NCBI GenBank assembly: GCA_018105865.1
Contig: CM030862.1
Location: 1,495,101 to 1,559,100 of the forward strand
Direction: 5' to 3'
DNA: 64,000 bases
Origin: Metaphire vulgaris
Taxonomy: Eukaryota; Annelida; Clitellata; Crassiclitellata; Megascolecidae
The notes below the pieces were generated by a model that searched no databases, had not been told where the DNA came from, and saw only the letters and a list, made by a program, of their open reading frames with translations. Positions within the stretch are counted from its first letter, which is position 1. Every line of letters begins with the position of its first letter. The translations under genes and the position numbers were made by a program. Positions 22,361 through 33,946 of the stretch are shown here, one piece after another.

Positions 22361-24042
22361 CGTAGACAATGCTCGATCGTGTGGAATAATGAAATGCTCG
22401 AGTCATCCGATCCAAAAGTACACTGGACAGGGAAAAAACTCCTCCAACCCCCCTCCCCCACGCACCCACCCACCCACCCGCCGTCTTTGCTCGGCTCCGT
22501 TTGCCGATTTACATTAGACAATAACAGACACGGTAATCGCCGGTCGCTCAGCATTCATTCAACGCTGCGACTTTTTCCACGCGCCAAACGGCAGAACTAT
22601 CCAACCGTCGAGTCATTCGAACCCCCCAAAAAACACAATATCAACTGTCGTCGTAAACAATGGAAGCGTCCTGTTTTTTCCGGCGCTTTTAGTGGGAGGT
22701 GGGGGGAAGGGGGTCGGGGGAAATGGGCCGACGCAGCAAGCCTGCCTGGCGCTAGAGAAATGCAGTTGTTTCGGTCGGTGTAGACATGACAGCTGCAGCT
22801 TATGTTGGCGTAGTTGTTGCGTTCTGTTAAAACCGTGTAAACTTCATCAATGTTAAATGGATCGATTCCAGTTAGATCGTGATCGATTTCAGTAATGCTT
22901 CTCTTCAGTGGCGTTGCCAGGTTTAATGAATAGAGGGGGAACGCCGACACTTTTGGGGCAAAAAACCTCGTCAACGAGTTCTTCTCACATTCACGTACCC
23001 TGCTGGACCATACCAGGCATCATCTTGTCTTGAGCCAATCCTCGTCGCCTAGGCCTACCTACCTACCTACCCCAAAAATTTCGCAACGGTTTTCCGCAGA
23101 TCCCACGACCCGTCCCAGCCAGTATAAGGGTCCGGCCCAATTTTCTGTGTAGGGTGCATGGGCGCGCGCCCAAAAACGGCAAGACATGTGCGCCGAAATA
23201 AATTTTATTGCCCCAAAAATTTGCAGGAGCGTTTGTTTCTTAATTAAAAATTATTAAATGTTTAAATATTCAATATTCAATTTAAGTCACGACAAGTGCT
23301 GCGCTAAATAAATATTTATTCTCAGCGACTCGATTTAGGAGGCGACTTCCGGTCCGGAGCGTGGTTTATTATGGTCGTGGACTTAATTGTATTAGGAAAC
23401 GTGATTTTGTTCCTTTGCACGAAGCAAAATTGCCCAAAAGTTAGTCAACGGGGAAATTGCTGCCCAAGAGAAAATTCATTTGCACACGGACCCTCAAGAA
23501 TTAGAAGGAACATTGGTCGCGCCCCCAGGTTTTCTCTCGTGGTTGCGCCAATGCTCCTCTCGGATCGATTCGAAATTAAGCGACCGTGGATGATGAAGTC
23601 GATTCAACCAGTCTTTCCATGCCCCCCCCCCCCCAATCCCCAGCTGAACGTAGCCGTGGCGTAAGAAGTCCCGTTTTCCAAACGTAATTCGGCGTTCACA
23701 GCGCGTAGAAATGATAGCGGAAAAGAGTACAGCCGGGTCATATTATGCCATTCATCTCACTCTCTCAACCGCGAAGAACTGACATGTTTACGTCATATCA
23801 TGTCTGTTCAGAAAAAAATTCTCCTTCTATATTAAAGACAAAAGTAGAGAGGTCTGACTGTAGATTCTGACAAGCGAACATGACAGAAGAAGCAATAAGA
23901 TTTCATTTTTAGGTCGGCCAGGAAATGACATACTGATGCTATTTTAAGAAATTTTTTCCATCTAGAATTTTGACTTGAATGAATTGCGTCGCACGACATT
24001 GAGTTTTAATTGCGTTCAAATTCTGCCTGGTAATGAAACATG
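22361..24042. other. unannotated sequence
   Basis: A lone A-like TIR start, CAGTGGCGTTGCCAGG, lies at ~22,909 with no partner found. C-rich stretches near 22,450 and 23,625. Frames of 100-160 codons are Pro/Ser-rich shadows of these. No gene recognised. Confidence 0.4.
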
Positions 24043-24212
24043 CAGGGGGCGTAGCCAGGAATTTCATTTGAGGGTATAATGTGATGAGGAAAGTAGCCTA
24101 TAAATCTTTAAAAACTTTTTAAATCTTAAAAAAACACATTAACATTTTTAATGTAGTCTGATTTTGGGGGTGTAAATATATAGCGATACACCCTCCCGTC
24201 GCTTCGCCTCTG
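24043..24212. mobile_element. hAT-type MITE family A2, copy 2
   Basis: CAGGGGGCGTAGCCAGG at the left and CGCTTCGCCTCTG at the right; flanks gaaacatg and gaaacata (7 of 8). Reverse orientation relative to copy 1 at 9,960. Confidence 0.85.
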
Positions 24213-24841
24213 GAAACATAAATCAAATTTGCAAGGTCTATGACTGTCGGAGCCCAGAGATGAAAAGTGATTTAATTTCTCAATGAAATCCGATCTGAAG
24301 ACAATAGTGGCCGTCAATCTGTAGTATAAGTCGTGAGTGTCCACCTGTTGTTGTACCAGGCTTGTGCTTTGCTGATGGAGTGCACCATTTACTTTTTCAG
24401 CATAATTCTTATTACTTATTAATGTTACAAACTACCATTTGATGATTATATCTATTATCTACCCAACGAAACAATTTATTAAATAATCGTACAACGGTAC
24501 AATATAGAATTATTCAGATTTTTGTGAATGCCCAATGCCTTATAGACCCTCACAGCCACATTTTTGTGAGGGTCCGGACCCCAGGACCCCTACGGGATCG
24601 ACGTCATTGTCTGAAGATATCTATGTTTTCTGGTCTCATCAAAAACAGAAGCTAAATATACTGTCTGTTTCACGATCCTATCAAAACGCCTAGAAATATT
24701 TTCAAATTTAGAGCTTTTCTAATTACCGGTTGTTCGGGGTGATCCAAAAGTCAAAGTCTTGGGATGGGTCACATAAAAGTAAGTAAGATATTTAATCGGT
24801 AGTAATCGGTCACTTTTATTCGAAAACGTGCTGTTCTACTC
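24213..24841. other. unannotated sequence
   Basis: AT-rich; a short imperfect palindrome 'ccctcacagccaca...tgtgagggtcc' at 24,547-24,576. No gene recognised. Confidence 0.4.
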
Positions 24842-25055
24842 CAGTGGCGTCATTTCACACTTTTCTTGGGGGCGAGAAAATTTTTGCAAATTTTGAGCAA
24901 TTTTTGCAAATTTTAGAGCCAATGTTGGAAAATTTGCAATATTTTGATATTTTTTGGCAATTTTGCAATTTCTGCACATTAATACATTATAAATTAATAT
25001 TTTCATTTCCTTGGGGGCCACGGCCCCCCAGCCCCCCTCCCAAATGACGCCTCTG
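24842..25055. mobile_element. hAT-type MITE, CAGTGGCGTCATTT ends
   Basis: CAGTGGCGTCATTT at the left and AAATGACGCCTCTG at the right; flanks ttctactc and ttctaccc (7 of 8). Interior full of 'aatttttgcaa' units. Confidence 0.85.
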
Positions 25056-25504
25056 TTCTACCCGGTCCATGTCCGCTATCTATATGATCCATACGTAAGG
25101 CATTACTGTATATGCGGATGGTTTATATTTCAATGCATTATCGATATCGACAATTGAGGCAGCGGAGAATATGGGATTAGAGCTCAATTTAGTGTAGCTA
25201 TATCCTTTGCAAATGGTTTCATGAGATTTATGACCACGACATTCCAAAAATTATCACATCAATCACAAAGTGAAATTGAAGTCGGAAAAACAGAGATTAG
25301 AGTTTCCCCCCTAATTTGGATGCAAATTCAGATTCGATTTTTTCAGACACGAATTCCATCTAACTGGATCCTTTTGTCTGGACCAGCATGTTCTATGGTC
25401 ACGACTCACAGTGAAAACAAGACATGCATGCCTTCTTGTTTAATAAATTAAGAATAATTAATAAGTGAGTGAGTAAGTTCCCCAAGATCTCAGAGAAATT
25501 CCTT
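25056..25504. other. unannotated sequence
   Basis: AT-rich; no domain in short frames and no repeat recognised. Confidence 0.4.
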
Positions 25505-25870
25505 CTAGGTTATTTCTAGGATTATCAATTTTTGGGATGTTGGTAAATTCTGGGAGTCCCTCTGCCCAAAAGTCTGACAAGCAAAAAATGGTCATCACTA
25601 GCTCAGATTGGGGTGGGGCATTAGCGTCGCCACGGGGGGCAAATGGGGGCAACTGCCCCCTCCCCAATCTGCCCCGGACCACCTACCAGATTCGCGCAAA
25701 TCCGGTGAGAAAGTTTTCTGTGGAGGGGTGGGTAAGGAATCTGACACGCCAGCCCCTATTGCCCCAACCAATAATTCCTGGCGACGCGCCACTGGGAAGA
25801 GGTGTTGTAGGGTGTCGGTCCTCAGATTCGGGGGGTGTTGGGGTGTTAGAGAGTGTAAACATATCCCTGT
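25505..25870 (-). mobile_element. MITE family D, copy 4, interrupted
   Basis: Left end CTAGGTTATTTCTAGG, right end AAACATATCCCTG, in reverse orientation. Split by a family H element at 25,620-25,794. Shared motif at 25,575-25,593. Confidence 0.75.
25620..25794 (-). mobile_element. MITE family H, copy 1 (nested in D)
   Basis: Ends 'ttagcgtcgccacgg' and 'cctggcgacgcgccactg'. Interior 'caccggatttgcgcgaatctg' (in reverse) matches the copies at 59,975 and 60,271. Confidence 0.7.
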
Positions 25871-26119
25871 TCACGACTCACGCTTAAACAAGACATGCAC
25901 GCTTCTGATGCTAACGTTTCTTAAGTCTTTTGTGCTGAATAAAGCGACTATATTAGTGCATGGGAAAACAGTGGACATTCTGCAGTAAATGTACGCTGCA
26001 TATGTGCTATTTGTTCTTCTGGGAGTTTCAAGACACGTTGCCTTTTTGCAGGCTTTATGATGGAGAGCTTGAATGCCGTCGTTATACGTTGTCATTCGAG
26101 CAATGGTCGATGATGGACT

Positions 26120-26233
26120 CAGTGGCGGCTCTAGCAATTTGGTTGTTTAACGTATGTAGCATTAAGTATAGGGTCCCAAATTGGTCTTGTGTAGGCTCTC
26201 AACGGGGCAAATCAGGCCCCCGGTGGAGCACTG
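26120..26233. mobile_element. hAT-type MITE family B, copy 3 (internally deleted)
   Basis: CAGTGGCGGCTCTAGC at the left, GGTGGAGCACTG at the right, with perfect 8-bp flanks gatggact on both sides. Only 114 bp. Its middle carries caaattggtcttgtgta (26,177-26,193), which also occurs in the right flank at 26,242-26,258. Confidence 0.88.
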
Positions 26234-26348
26234 GATGGACTCAAATTGGTCTTGTGTAACTGCGTCAGCAATGGACATGGACGCTTACAATGGCTAAGTG
26301 CGCACACGCGCGCACGCGCACCATTAGGAAATTGTCTAGAGTTACTGT

Positions 26349-26379
<31 letters not shown>

Positions 26380-27059
26380 TTCTTCCGACTTCTTAACAAT
26401 GAACTTCGTCAATTGTAAAAGGAAAGCTCTGTATCTCTGTCTGTCTGTCTCTGTTTCTGTCTCTTTGTCTGTCTCTATTTCCGTCTCTCTGTCTCTCTCT
26501 CTGTCTCTCTCTATCTCTGTCTGTCTTTCTCTATTTGTCTGTCTCTCTGTCTCTGTCTGCAAAAAAGGTCGTCGCCAGATTATAAACTTTCTAATGGCCC
26601 GGCGGGTATCCTGCACAGGTGACAGGGGCCCGGAATTTCTCCCGGCGTCTCTGCTCAGCAAGCACCTGCGCTTTTTCAATCCTCTAAAATGGTAATGTAA
26701 ACGCCTTCTTGATGTCCCTAGAAACTTCCGACGTCTTTTTCACAGGTCATTAACTGCACGGAATGAACAGAGCGCGCGTCGCAAAATTCACGCCTGCATT
26801 ATGATCGTCTAATTTTGGGGCTACTTCCAGTGCTGCTTTTGAAAGCGCCGCCATAGAAATTAACGAGATTCTATTTACTTACTTACTTAATTGAATCTGA
26901 CAGAAAGTTACCGGCGTTGTGATTCACGCGCTCGGTTCGCGGGAAGAGCAGAATCCGTACGGTTCTTGCGAACCGTCGGGGAATCGCCGGTCGCATCTGT
27001 GCGCCCGGGCCCCCGTTGATGGTCCAATTTCGCGGTCTGTGCGCTCACCTAAACGCGCA

Positions 27060-27109
<50 letters not shown>

Positions 27110-27321
27110 ACGTAATTCCTCAATCGTCTTGCAGAGCGCAGATGTCGCATGCAGGATTCCCGCATGGCTGAACTGAGCGCGTGGCTGCCCGGAAAGCAGT
27201 CATGCGTCGTGCAATTTTAACCCGGCGTTTTGCGACATCAAAGCAACTATAGCGTCTCTGACGGGAAATTCGATTTCTACGAAGGGTGTTCTAAAGTGAC
27301 TCGTCTGTTTTGGGGCGAGAA
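26234..27321. other. unannotated, with microsatellites
   Basis: (GAT)n at 26,357-26,376; TC/TGTC runs at 26,430-26,562; (TA)n at 27,062-27,107. A CpG-richer stretch at 26,920-27,055 could be regulatory, but nothing adjoining supports it. Confidence 0.45.
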
Positions 27322-27515
27322 CAAGATTTAATCTATAGGCCGTTTCCGGCTGGAGGGGAAATGGCCCTTTTTCCCTCCGGTAAATTTCAAATTCAAACCT
27401 CCCCCGGAAATGTTGGCATACTACATCAACTAGCAGCAGCCCCCTAGCTGACTTCGCCCCCCCGACCTTGTCAGTTTCCCCGCCCCTCGGAGTCCAGAGT
27501 CTAGTTTAAACACTG
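27322..27515. mobile_element. hAT-type MITE family C, copy 2
   Basis: Left end CAAGATTTAATCTATAGGCC (decayed), right end GTCTAGTTTAAACACTG; flanks ggcgagaa and ggcgacaa (7 of 8). Confidence 0.8.
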
Positions 27516-27535
27516 GGCGACAAGACCGCGAAAAT

Positions 27536-27652
27536 CAGTGGCGTAGCTAGGATTTTCCGAAGGGGGGTTATGGTTCCCATGATTTCCATCGGAAAATTCT
27601 GACAAGCAAAAAATTGTCGTCTATTATTTTGCGCCTAAGTGAATTGCATAGG

Positions 27653-27700
<48 letters not shown>

Positions 27701-27768
27701 CGACGAAAAATTTGGTGGGACAACCAAGGGGGATTTAACCCCCAAAGCCCAACTTGGATGCGCCACTG
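27536..27768. mobile_element. MITE family A, copy 1
   Basis: CAGTGGCGTAGCTAGG at the left, GATGCGCCACTG at the right. Shared motif at 27,600-27,617; an ATA microsatellite (27,655-27,699) has expanded inside. Confidence 0.8.
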
Positions 27769-28195
27769 GCAAAATGATGTCAGCGCGTGTTCAGCTCTAA
27801 GACCTGTCACAAACAGTGCACGATTTCTGAGGATTCGTTTTGTCATAACAGCTCCTGAGAGTCCTGAAGTAAATCGGAAAATGTTAAATCCACACAAGGA
27901 AACTAGTATTGTATATGAAACATTGTTCGTCGCCGCGTATTTCTATGGACCCCAGGTAATTCGAAAGTGGCTTAAAGACGGGATTTTCTTGTCAAAATGT
28001 TCGTTAAACTGTCATTTCCTGCAATTTCCCATTGAAACTCGGTTAATATTCAGTATGTCTCATGTCTATATCAGCAAAGCTTATAACGGCTTTATTTGTT
28101 CTAACGTTTAATCCTCGAAGACTCCTAAATGAAAGTATGCCGATCAGTACGGGGGGCTGCTTCGGTGCGTCGCTTAATACGAAACATAACCTCGA
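27769..28195. other. unannotated sequence
   Basis: A plus-strand frame runs on from the preceding MITE to 28,111, with no recognisable domain. Confidence 0.35.
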
Positions 28196-28485
28196 TGTAT
28201 TAAGTTAGCTGAGTGGCAACAACGTTGGACGACGGAGCAGAGGGTCGCTGGTTCGAGACCTGCAGGAACCCTAAGGTCGACCAAGCCTTCGTTTACCAGA
28301 TGGTGGTGGAAACTGAGCGGCGGATTAATCCGCGGAGCAAACAGGCACGTTGCATGAGAACACTGGCCCCGTATCAATATAATCTGCACCAGTCGCCTGG
28401 CTGAGGGCCTTGAAACGGAGGTCAGCGCCGCCCTGGGACCTTGAGGTTAGCCTTGAGAGCTCGGAAAGTACTTTATTTACTTACT
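28196..28485 (+). mobile_element. tRNA-derived SINE
   Basis: An internal pol III promoter is visible: box A-like TTAGCTGAGTGG at 28,205-28,216 and a perfect box B, GGTTCGAGACC, at 28,250-28,260, 34 bp apart. The body runs on past tRNA length to a 'tttatttacttact' tail. The head does not fold as a complete tRNA, so it is a SINE rather than a tRNA gene. Confidence 0.75.
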
Positions 28486-28924
28486 AAACTCGAAGTAATG
28501 TAAAATTTTTAAATGAGAATTCGCATATTAACTGCGATTTTGCCGTGAGACAGTTGGACATGTTAACATGTTAATACATATAGAAACAACTTAGGATGTA
28601 ATGTAAAGTAGTGTAATGTAGCATTTGTAGACGTATGTGAAAAATATGCAAATGTAGACGTTAGCAAAACGCGTTTGCAAAACATAAGAATGCACAATGT
28701 AATGTAATGTAGTATTTTATAGCGCCTCTTCTATTTCTTTTCAGAGGTACTCACGGCTTTAGGGTCACTTGATAGAAAGGTTTAGCCTTCGCAGGAAAAG
28801 CTTAGTAATGTAAGACCTGGACCTTGCCTCGAAGTGCTGCAGAAAAACAAGAATCGAACCACTTTGACTATAGGAGAATTATTTTTCACCTGTAATACCA
28901 TTTCACAGCATTTGCTGTATGTCA
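28486..28924. other. unannotated sequence
   Basis: Repeated 'aatgtaatgta' phrases at 28,595-28,620 and 28,700-28,713. A 'tatagcgcctctt' retroelement-like end near 28,719. No gene recognised. Confidence 0.4.
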
Positions 28925-29425
28925 ACGCAGACGTGAACATCAGTGGCGGCTCCAGAATTTGTAAAGTGGGGGCGTTGGGGTGCCAACTTCCAATCATGGG
29001 GGCAAACCTTTTGTTGTTTAATGTATGTAGCATTATAAGTATAGGGTCCCAATAGGGACCCAGTTCCTGGGGGCCAGGCACTCAATAGGGGGGCACGAGC
29101 CCCCCTGGCCCCCCGGTGGAGCCGCCACTGGTGAACATGGGTATTTTTTTAAAAACCCAACCCAACCCATCATGATTCAGACCCAACCCAACCCACGAAA
29201 GCCGTAGGGTTGCTTAACCCAACCCACCCCACTGTTATACATTGTAATTTCTTAAGCCTCAGCCTATTTCTTTACCCAACCCACCGTAAACGCTTTTATC
29301 TTAAGCCTCTGCATGCCTTTGCCTACTGCGCTACATAAAATTATCGTATAAACAAAACTAAAAACATGGAAAGTTCTGAACCAACCCAACCAATGGGTCG
29401 ACCGAATCCATCTTCATGTCTGTGC
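28925..29425. mobile_element. AACCC-rich repeat, family L, copy 1, interrupted
   Basis: Dispersed repeat of 'cccaacccaaccca' blocks from 29,150 to 29,400, ending 'catcttcatgtctgtgcc'. The second copy is at 56,266-56,530, with the same order of blocks. Family B copy 4 has inserted in its left end. Confidence 0.65.
28941..29130. mobile_element. hAT-type MITE family B, copy 4
   Basis: CAGTGGCGGCTCCAG at the left, GGTGGAGCCGCCACTG at the right, with perfect 8-bp duplications gtgaacat at 28,933-28,940 and 29,131-29,138. Confidence 0.93.
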
Positions 29426-30566
29426 CGACGAGATTCTTCTACGCCTTTTTGCTTTTAAAGAGAAACTGAAATACTGACTGAAAAGTGCGGATCGACTGAA
29501 TACACTGAAATAGCTGAAATAACCAGCACATCCAGCTTCTTCTACTCAAAGCCTAAACATGAACGTTGGAAACTTTTATATTATATCTGCATTGGAGAGA
29601 AATATGGCGACCGACAAGGAGAGGAAAAGTGGACCAGAAATAAACCAATCTTTGACCGGAAACCAGGGCGCGATTTGTAGGGGGAAGGGAGGATTCCCCC
29701 CACTGCCCAACTGCATCCACCCTACTGCTACATCCCCCCACCACTACATCCCCCACTGCTACACTTTCCCAACAACTACATCCTCCCCAAGCTCGACATA
29801 TTCTCCCCACTGCTCCAGGTCACAAATCGCACCCTGCCGAGGAAACACTATCTCAAGAACAGACAAGAAGAACGTGAAAATATCTTAGAGGAAGGACCAT
29901 ATAAATGGGAATCGAGATTGCATTTTGGTTTAAGCTGGATTCGACCAATCGGAAATTCCGGAAATACAGCCACGGTTTCGATATTTCGAATATCCTCTCT
30001 TGGCAACGTTAAGGGATTCCTGGAAATAACCATTTAACGACCGCCTTTACTGCCGATTTTGTCAATCGGACGAGACACTAAACGGGTCTCTCCTATACGC
30101 CGTGGTGACGCGCTTAAGGGAAATGCGAGCTCAATACGAGGTCGACCACGTCAGATCACTATAAGCGCGATGACTGGTAGTAGTAAAGCATCCGTCTATA
30201 TCGTCCTTCGGTATTATATAGTTTTATGGTCACGTAGTGATGCAGAAATAAGACGGTTGCATGCCTCTGTACTGTAGTCATTTCAAACCAGAGGTAAACC
30301 AACGATACAATACTTTGCAATGTCTTGTATCTCTTTCCTCTCCGCTTCTTTTACCTCATCTCTTAAGATATCTGGATGTCTCGCCATAAAACGCTCGCAT
30401 GCCATATGTGACAGGATTTACTAAACGGAGAAGATCAATATTTCCTGTTATTTATTATGACCTCTCAGATAGCTCGTTTAGACCTGTGACTAAAATTAGG
30501 TTATTTTAAATATATACAGACATATATACATATATCACATATGCATATATACATATGTGCTTATAT

Positions 30567-30574
<8 letters not shown>
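29426..30574. other. unannotated sequence
   Basis: Short frames with low-complexity Thr/Pro/Ser translations at 29,559-29,888; no domain. AT-rich, with short TA/CA runs from 30,510. Confidence 0.4.

Positions 30575-30625
<51 letters not shown>
30575..30625. repeat. (TA)n microsatellite
   Basis: TA run ending at the left edge of the pogo-like MITE, whose TA target lies in it. Confidence 0.95.
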
Positions 30626-30628
<3 letters not shown>

Positions 30629-30801
30629 CAGAACTTCGTTATTACGTACTTAGCGGGTCTGCAAAGTCGAGTACGTTATATCCGAAGTACGTTGTATCCA
30701 TTGTCATCCAATAAGTTACTGTTTCACACGGGGCCGTACACTACGAACCGTCTTAACCGAATACGCGTTATAACCGAGTCCGTTGTAACGAAGTTCTACT
30801 G
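30626..30801. mobile_element. pogo-like MITE (family P), copy 2
   Basis: CAGCAGAACTTCGTTATTACG at the left and CGTTGTAACGAAGTTCTACTG at the right (about one base different from copy 1 per ten), with TA on both sides. Interior 'acgttatatccgaagtacg' shared with copy 1. Confidence 0.88.
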
Positions 30802-31634
30802 TACATATTCTATCTAATTAACTGCAGAGGTCTTTTTCTACAACAAAGCAAGCATTGCCGGTCCGTAGATAAGTAAGAATTGTGCGTGAACGCAGAAAAT
30901 TAGCAGATATGGTCTCTCTACGGCGTGACGATGTTTTAGAGGAGTTGAAATCTATGACCCAGGTGTGGCCAGGGCCTAATCAGACGTCGGACACGACGCA
31001 CTATCCCCGGCAGCTGGAGTCCAGATTAAGCGCTAAGATAAAAGCAACACGTGTGTCGGGGCACACACACACACAAACAACTTTAATCATCCACGTTATC
31101 ACCAAGTCGCATGCCGCTATTCATTACAGCATCTAGTCATTAGTTCCTTGAATGTTTCTAAGCTTCCGACGATGAATGCAGCAGAATTAGACAGATTAGC
31201 TGCAGGATGAACCGAATATCTATATATCTGAAAGTCTCGGCATTTCAGAGAAGTGGCGTAAATAAGTACATGTATAGCTCTCAGTAATTTATTATCGCCG
31301 CTATATAAGATAATATATTTTTCAGCGCGTGACAAACAATTAGCTCTTAATGAAACTGATTTTATTGTCGTCTGCCAATGAAATCTGACTAGTCGTAGAT
31401 CTCCTGACTGTGAATGTCTGACTTATTTTCATCGGACGCCTATTGGATCTCACTGTTGCCATGGCGATCAATTGAAAGTCACGACTGCGTCGATGATATA
31501 ATATTTAGAGAAAATGAGAATTTTAGCGGAAAACAATCCGCGGCGTGTGAGGAGGTCTGAAGAGAGATTCGTGCATCAGATGCTAATAAAGCACAAAATA
31601 AACACACACACATACACACACAAACACACACACA

Positions 31635-31668
<34 letters not shown>

Positions 31669-31760
31669 CACATCACACATGTCACTGTGTTGAGTTAATG
31701 ACATTTCTTCAGCTTCCTGATAAATCAATACATCAATATATATATATATATATACATATA

Positions 31761-31801
<41 letters not shown>

Positions 31802-32374
31802 GTGTGTGAGTGTGTGTGTGTATGTGAGAAATGGAGAGGGAGAGAGAGATGATTTGCCAACTATGTAGGCTTCCTATATATGTCGCTGTGTTGAGTTAAT
31901 GAAGTTTCTTCAACTTCCTGACACATCATTAATTGTTATTGCCGTAGTCTAAAATTTAGTATCAAAACCTCGTCCAGGAGTCATCTAAACTTGAACCCGG
32001 CAACATTCACCATGCAGGGGGGAATTGAGGCAACAGTTCAAGATGTCAGCCGAGTGATTGTGTGATTTTTCCGATTTTCCATTATAGAAGATGCGAATTT
32101 TGCTTCTTGCAAACGCATTCGGACAAGAAAGAGACGGAGGCTTCGAATAGATAACCATTTATCCGAACACTTTTAAAAACCAAATTTGTCGAATTTTTGA
32201 CGTTCAAATGCAAACCAAGTGCAGAATATCTGTGATAGATCACAGAGTGGCAATCCAGTCTATATAAACATCTTGCACTTATTAAATAGATATTCAATAG
32301 ATTTGTAAAAAAAGTCGACGGTATTTCATTGTCTCTACATTTTTGACAACGATAAAAACTCGATGCATACATTT
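30802..32374. other. unannotated, with CA/TA microsatellites
   Basis: (CA)n(TA)n at 31,603-31,668 and (TA)n(GT)n at 31,737-31,822. A 28-bp phrase 'gtgttgagttaatga' with 'tttcttcaacttcctga' occurs at ~31,689 and again at ~31,890. 'gttgccatggcgat' at 31,454 resembles half an RFX X-box. No gene recognised. Confidence 0.4.
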
Positions 32375-32443
32375 CAGTGGCGTAGCCAGGATTCCAGAAG
32401 AGGGGCACGAATAGGAGTCTGGACCCTCGTGGCTACGCCAATG
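32375..32443. mobile_element. MITE family A, 69-bp remnant
   Basis: CAGTGGCGTAGCCAGG and GTGGCTACGCCAATG only 69 bp apart, so a nearly end-to-end internal deletion. Confidence 0.75.
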
Positions 32444-32488
32444 ATAAATGTATAATAATCCTCCTATTTGATGTGTTTCCGTTTAGTT

Positions 32489-32725
32489 CAGTGGCGTAGC
32501 AAAGGGGTTTAGGGGTTAACCCCCTGGCTGTTCTCAGTGTAGTCAAGAGGGTTGGGGGAGTTAAACCCCTCCTTGGCTATTCGACCAAATTTTGTTTGTT
32601 TGTAGGCGCTCATATACCGATATAATTCAGTTATTGAGGCAGTATAATAGTTGACGACCTTTGTTTGGTTGCGGCAGAATTGGAAACCAAAACCCCCCCT
32701 TCGGAAAATCCTGGCTACGCCACTG
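32489..32725. mobile_element. hAT-type MITE family A, copy 2
   Basis: CAGTGGCGTAGCAAAGG at the left, CTGGCTACGCCACTG at the right, with perfect 8-bp duplications gtttagtt. Confidence 0.93.
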
Positions 32726-33399
32726 GTTTAGTTTGTACAACATTCAACTCGTTCGGGTTTCAAAATTAATTTTACTTGAGTAGGCATTTACAAAATCTCT
32801 TCAATTCAGATCTCAGTAATCACTTGGATATTCGTTAATTCAACTCCAATCCATTCAGCAAAAGGAAACCGTTCAATTAATTAATTAATTAATTAATTAA
32901 TTAATTAATTGTCTTCGCTGATTTGTAGAGAGAAGATCGCAGCGGACTCGGGTAGTAAGTAATCTCGGAAATGGGAGGAACTTTCGAATAGACGTCGCCT
33001 GTCTGTTTTACCAATGCTGCTCATTTGCAATCGTCGCCGCGCGAGAATGTCGCAGAGTTGAACGCCGAGCGCCAACCGCCTCGCTTTTCGCGATACATTT
33101 CCCTTTGTGCGATCTACTTTCCATCATCGAACAATCAACCCCCCCCCGGATAAAAATTCAATTTCCAGATTTCCGTTTTCAGATCCAGCTCGTACTGCAA
33201 GAGAAAAATAACAATTTACGGCCGTGCGCAATATTTGCGAAACTTTTTATTTTAATCAAACACGGAATTCTCTCCGCAAACTCTCTAAATTAAACCACGC
33301 CCTCTTCTTCGTAACCCTCCCTCCGTTCCTCTCTCCCTGGTCCCCACCTCTTTCTCTTCTGTATTCTGTTCCAGTTCAGAGGAAGGAAGACTCGTACTT

Positions 33400-33461
<62 letters not shown>

Positions 33462-33914
33462 CAGTAGAATTGCGACATCTGTTGTTGAATTCCAGCGCAG
33501 TGTCTCTCCGCTCCACGACAGTTTGTTACCCGGAGTAGAATGATTGTTTCGAGACGAAAACGGTTAGCTTATACTCGGGCAGCAATATCTTGTTCCCTGT
33601 TTGCGGCATTTGTTAGACGCCTAAGGACATTTTCGAACGTTATACGGCGTTGATTTGTTTGAAGTGAGGGGGGATTGAAACGCACCTTTAAAACACACGC
33701 ACAAGACCGTTACGTGCTTCCAATCAGCTTGTAAACGCCAATTTTGTACTGAACGCCACAAAGTTTGATTGATTCCGGAGGTTGACAGTGGATCGACAAA
33801 ATTCAATCGGTCACTTCTCCTGTCATCCACAACAGAGCTTCTCAGATGATAATGACGACGACGACGACGACGATGATGATGATGATGATGATGATGGATT
33901 CGATGATGATGATA

Positions 33915-33946
<32 letters not shown>

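Noticed and set aside
28205..28260. A functional tRNA gene
   Set aside because: Box A and box B are present, but I find no matching acceptor stem and the unit runs on as a SINE.
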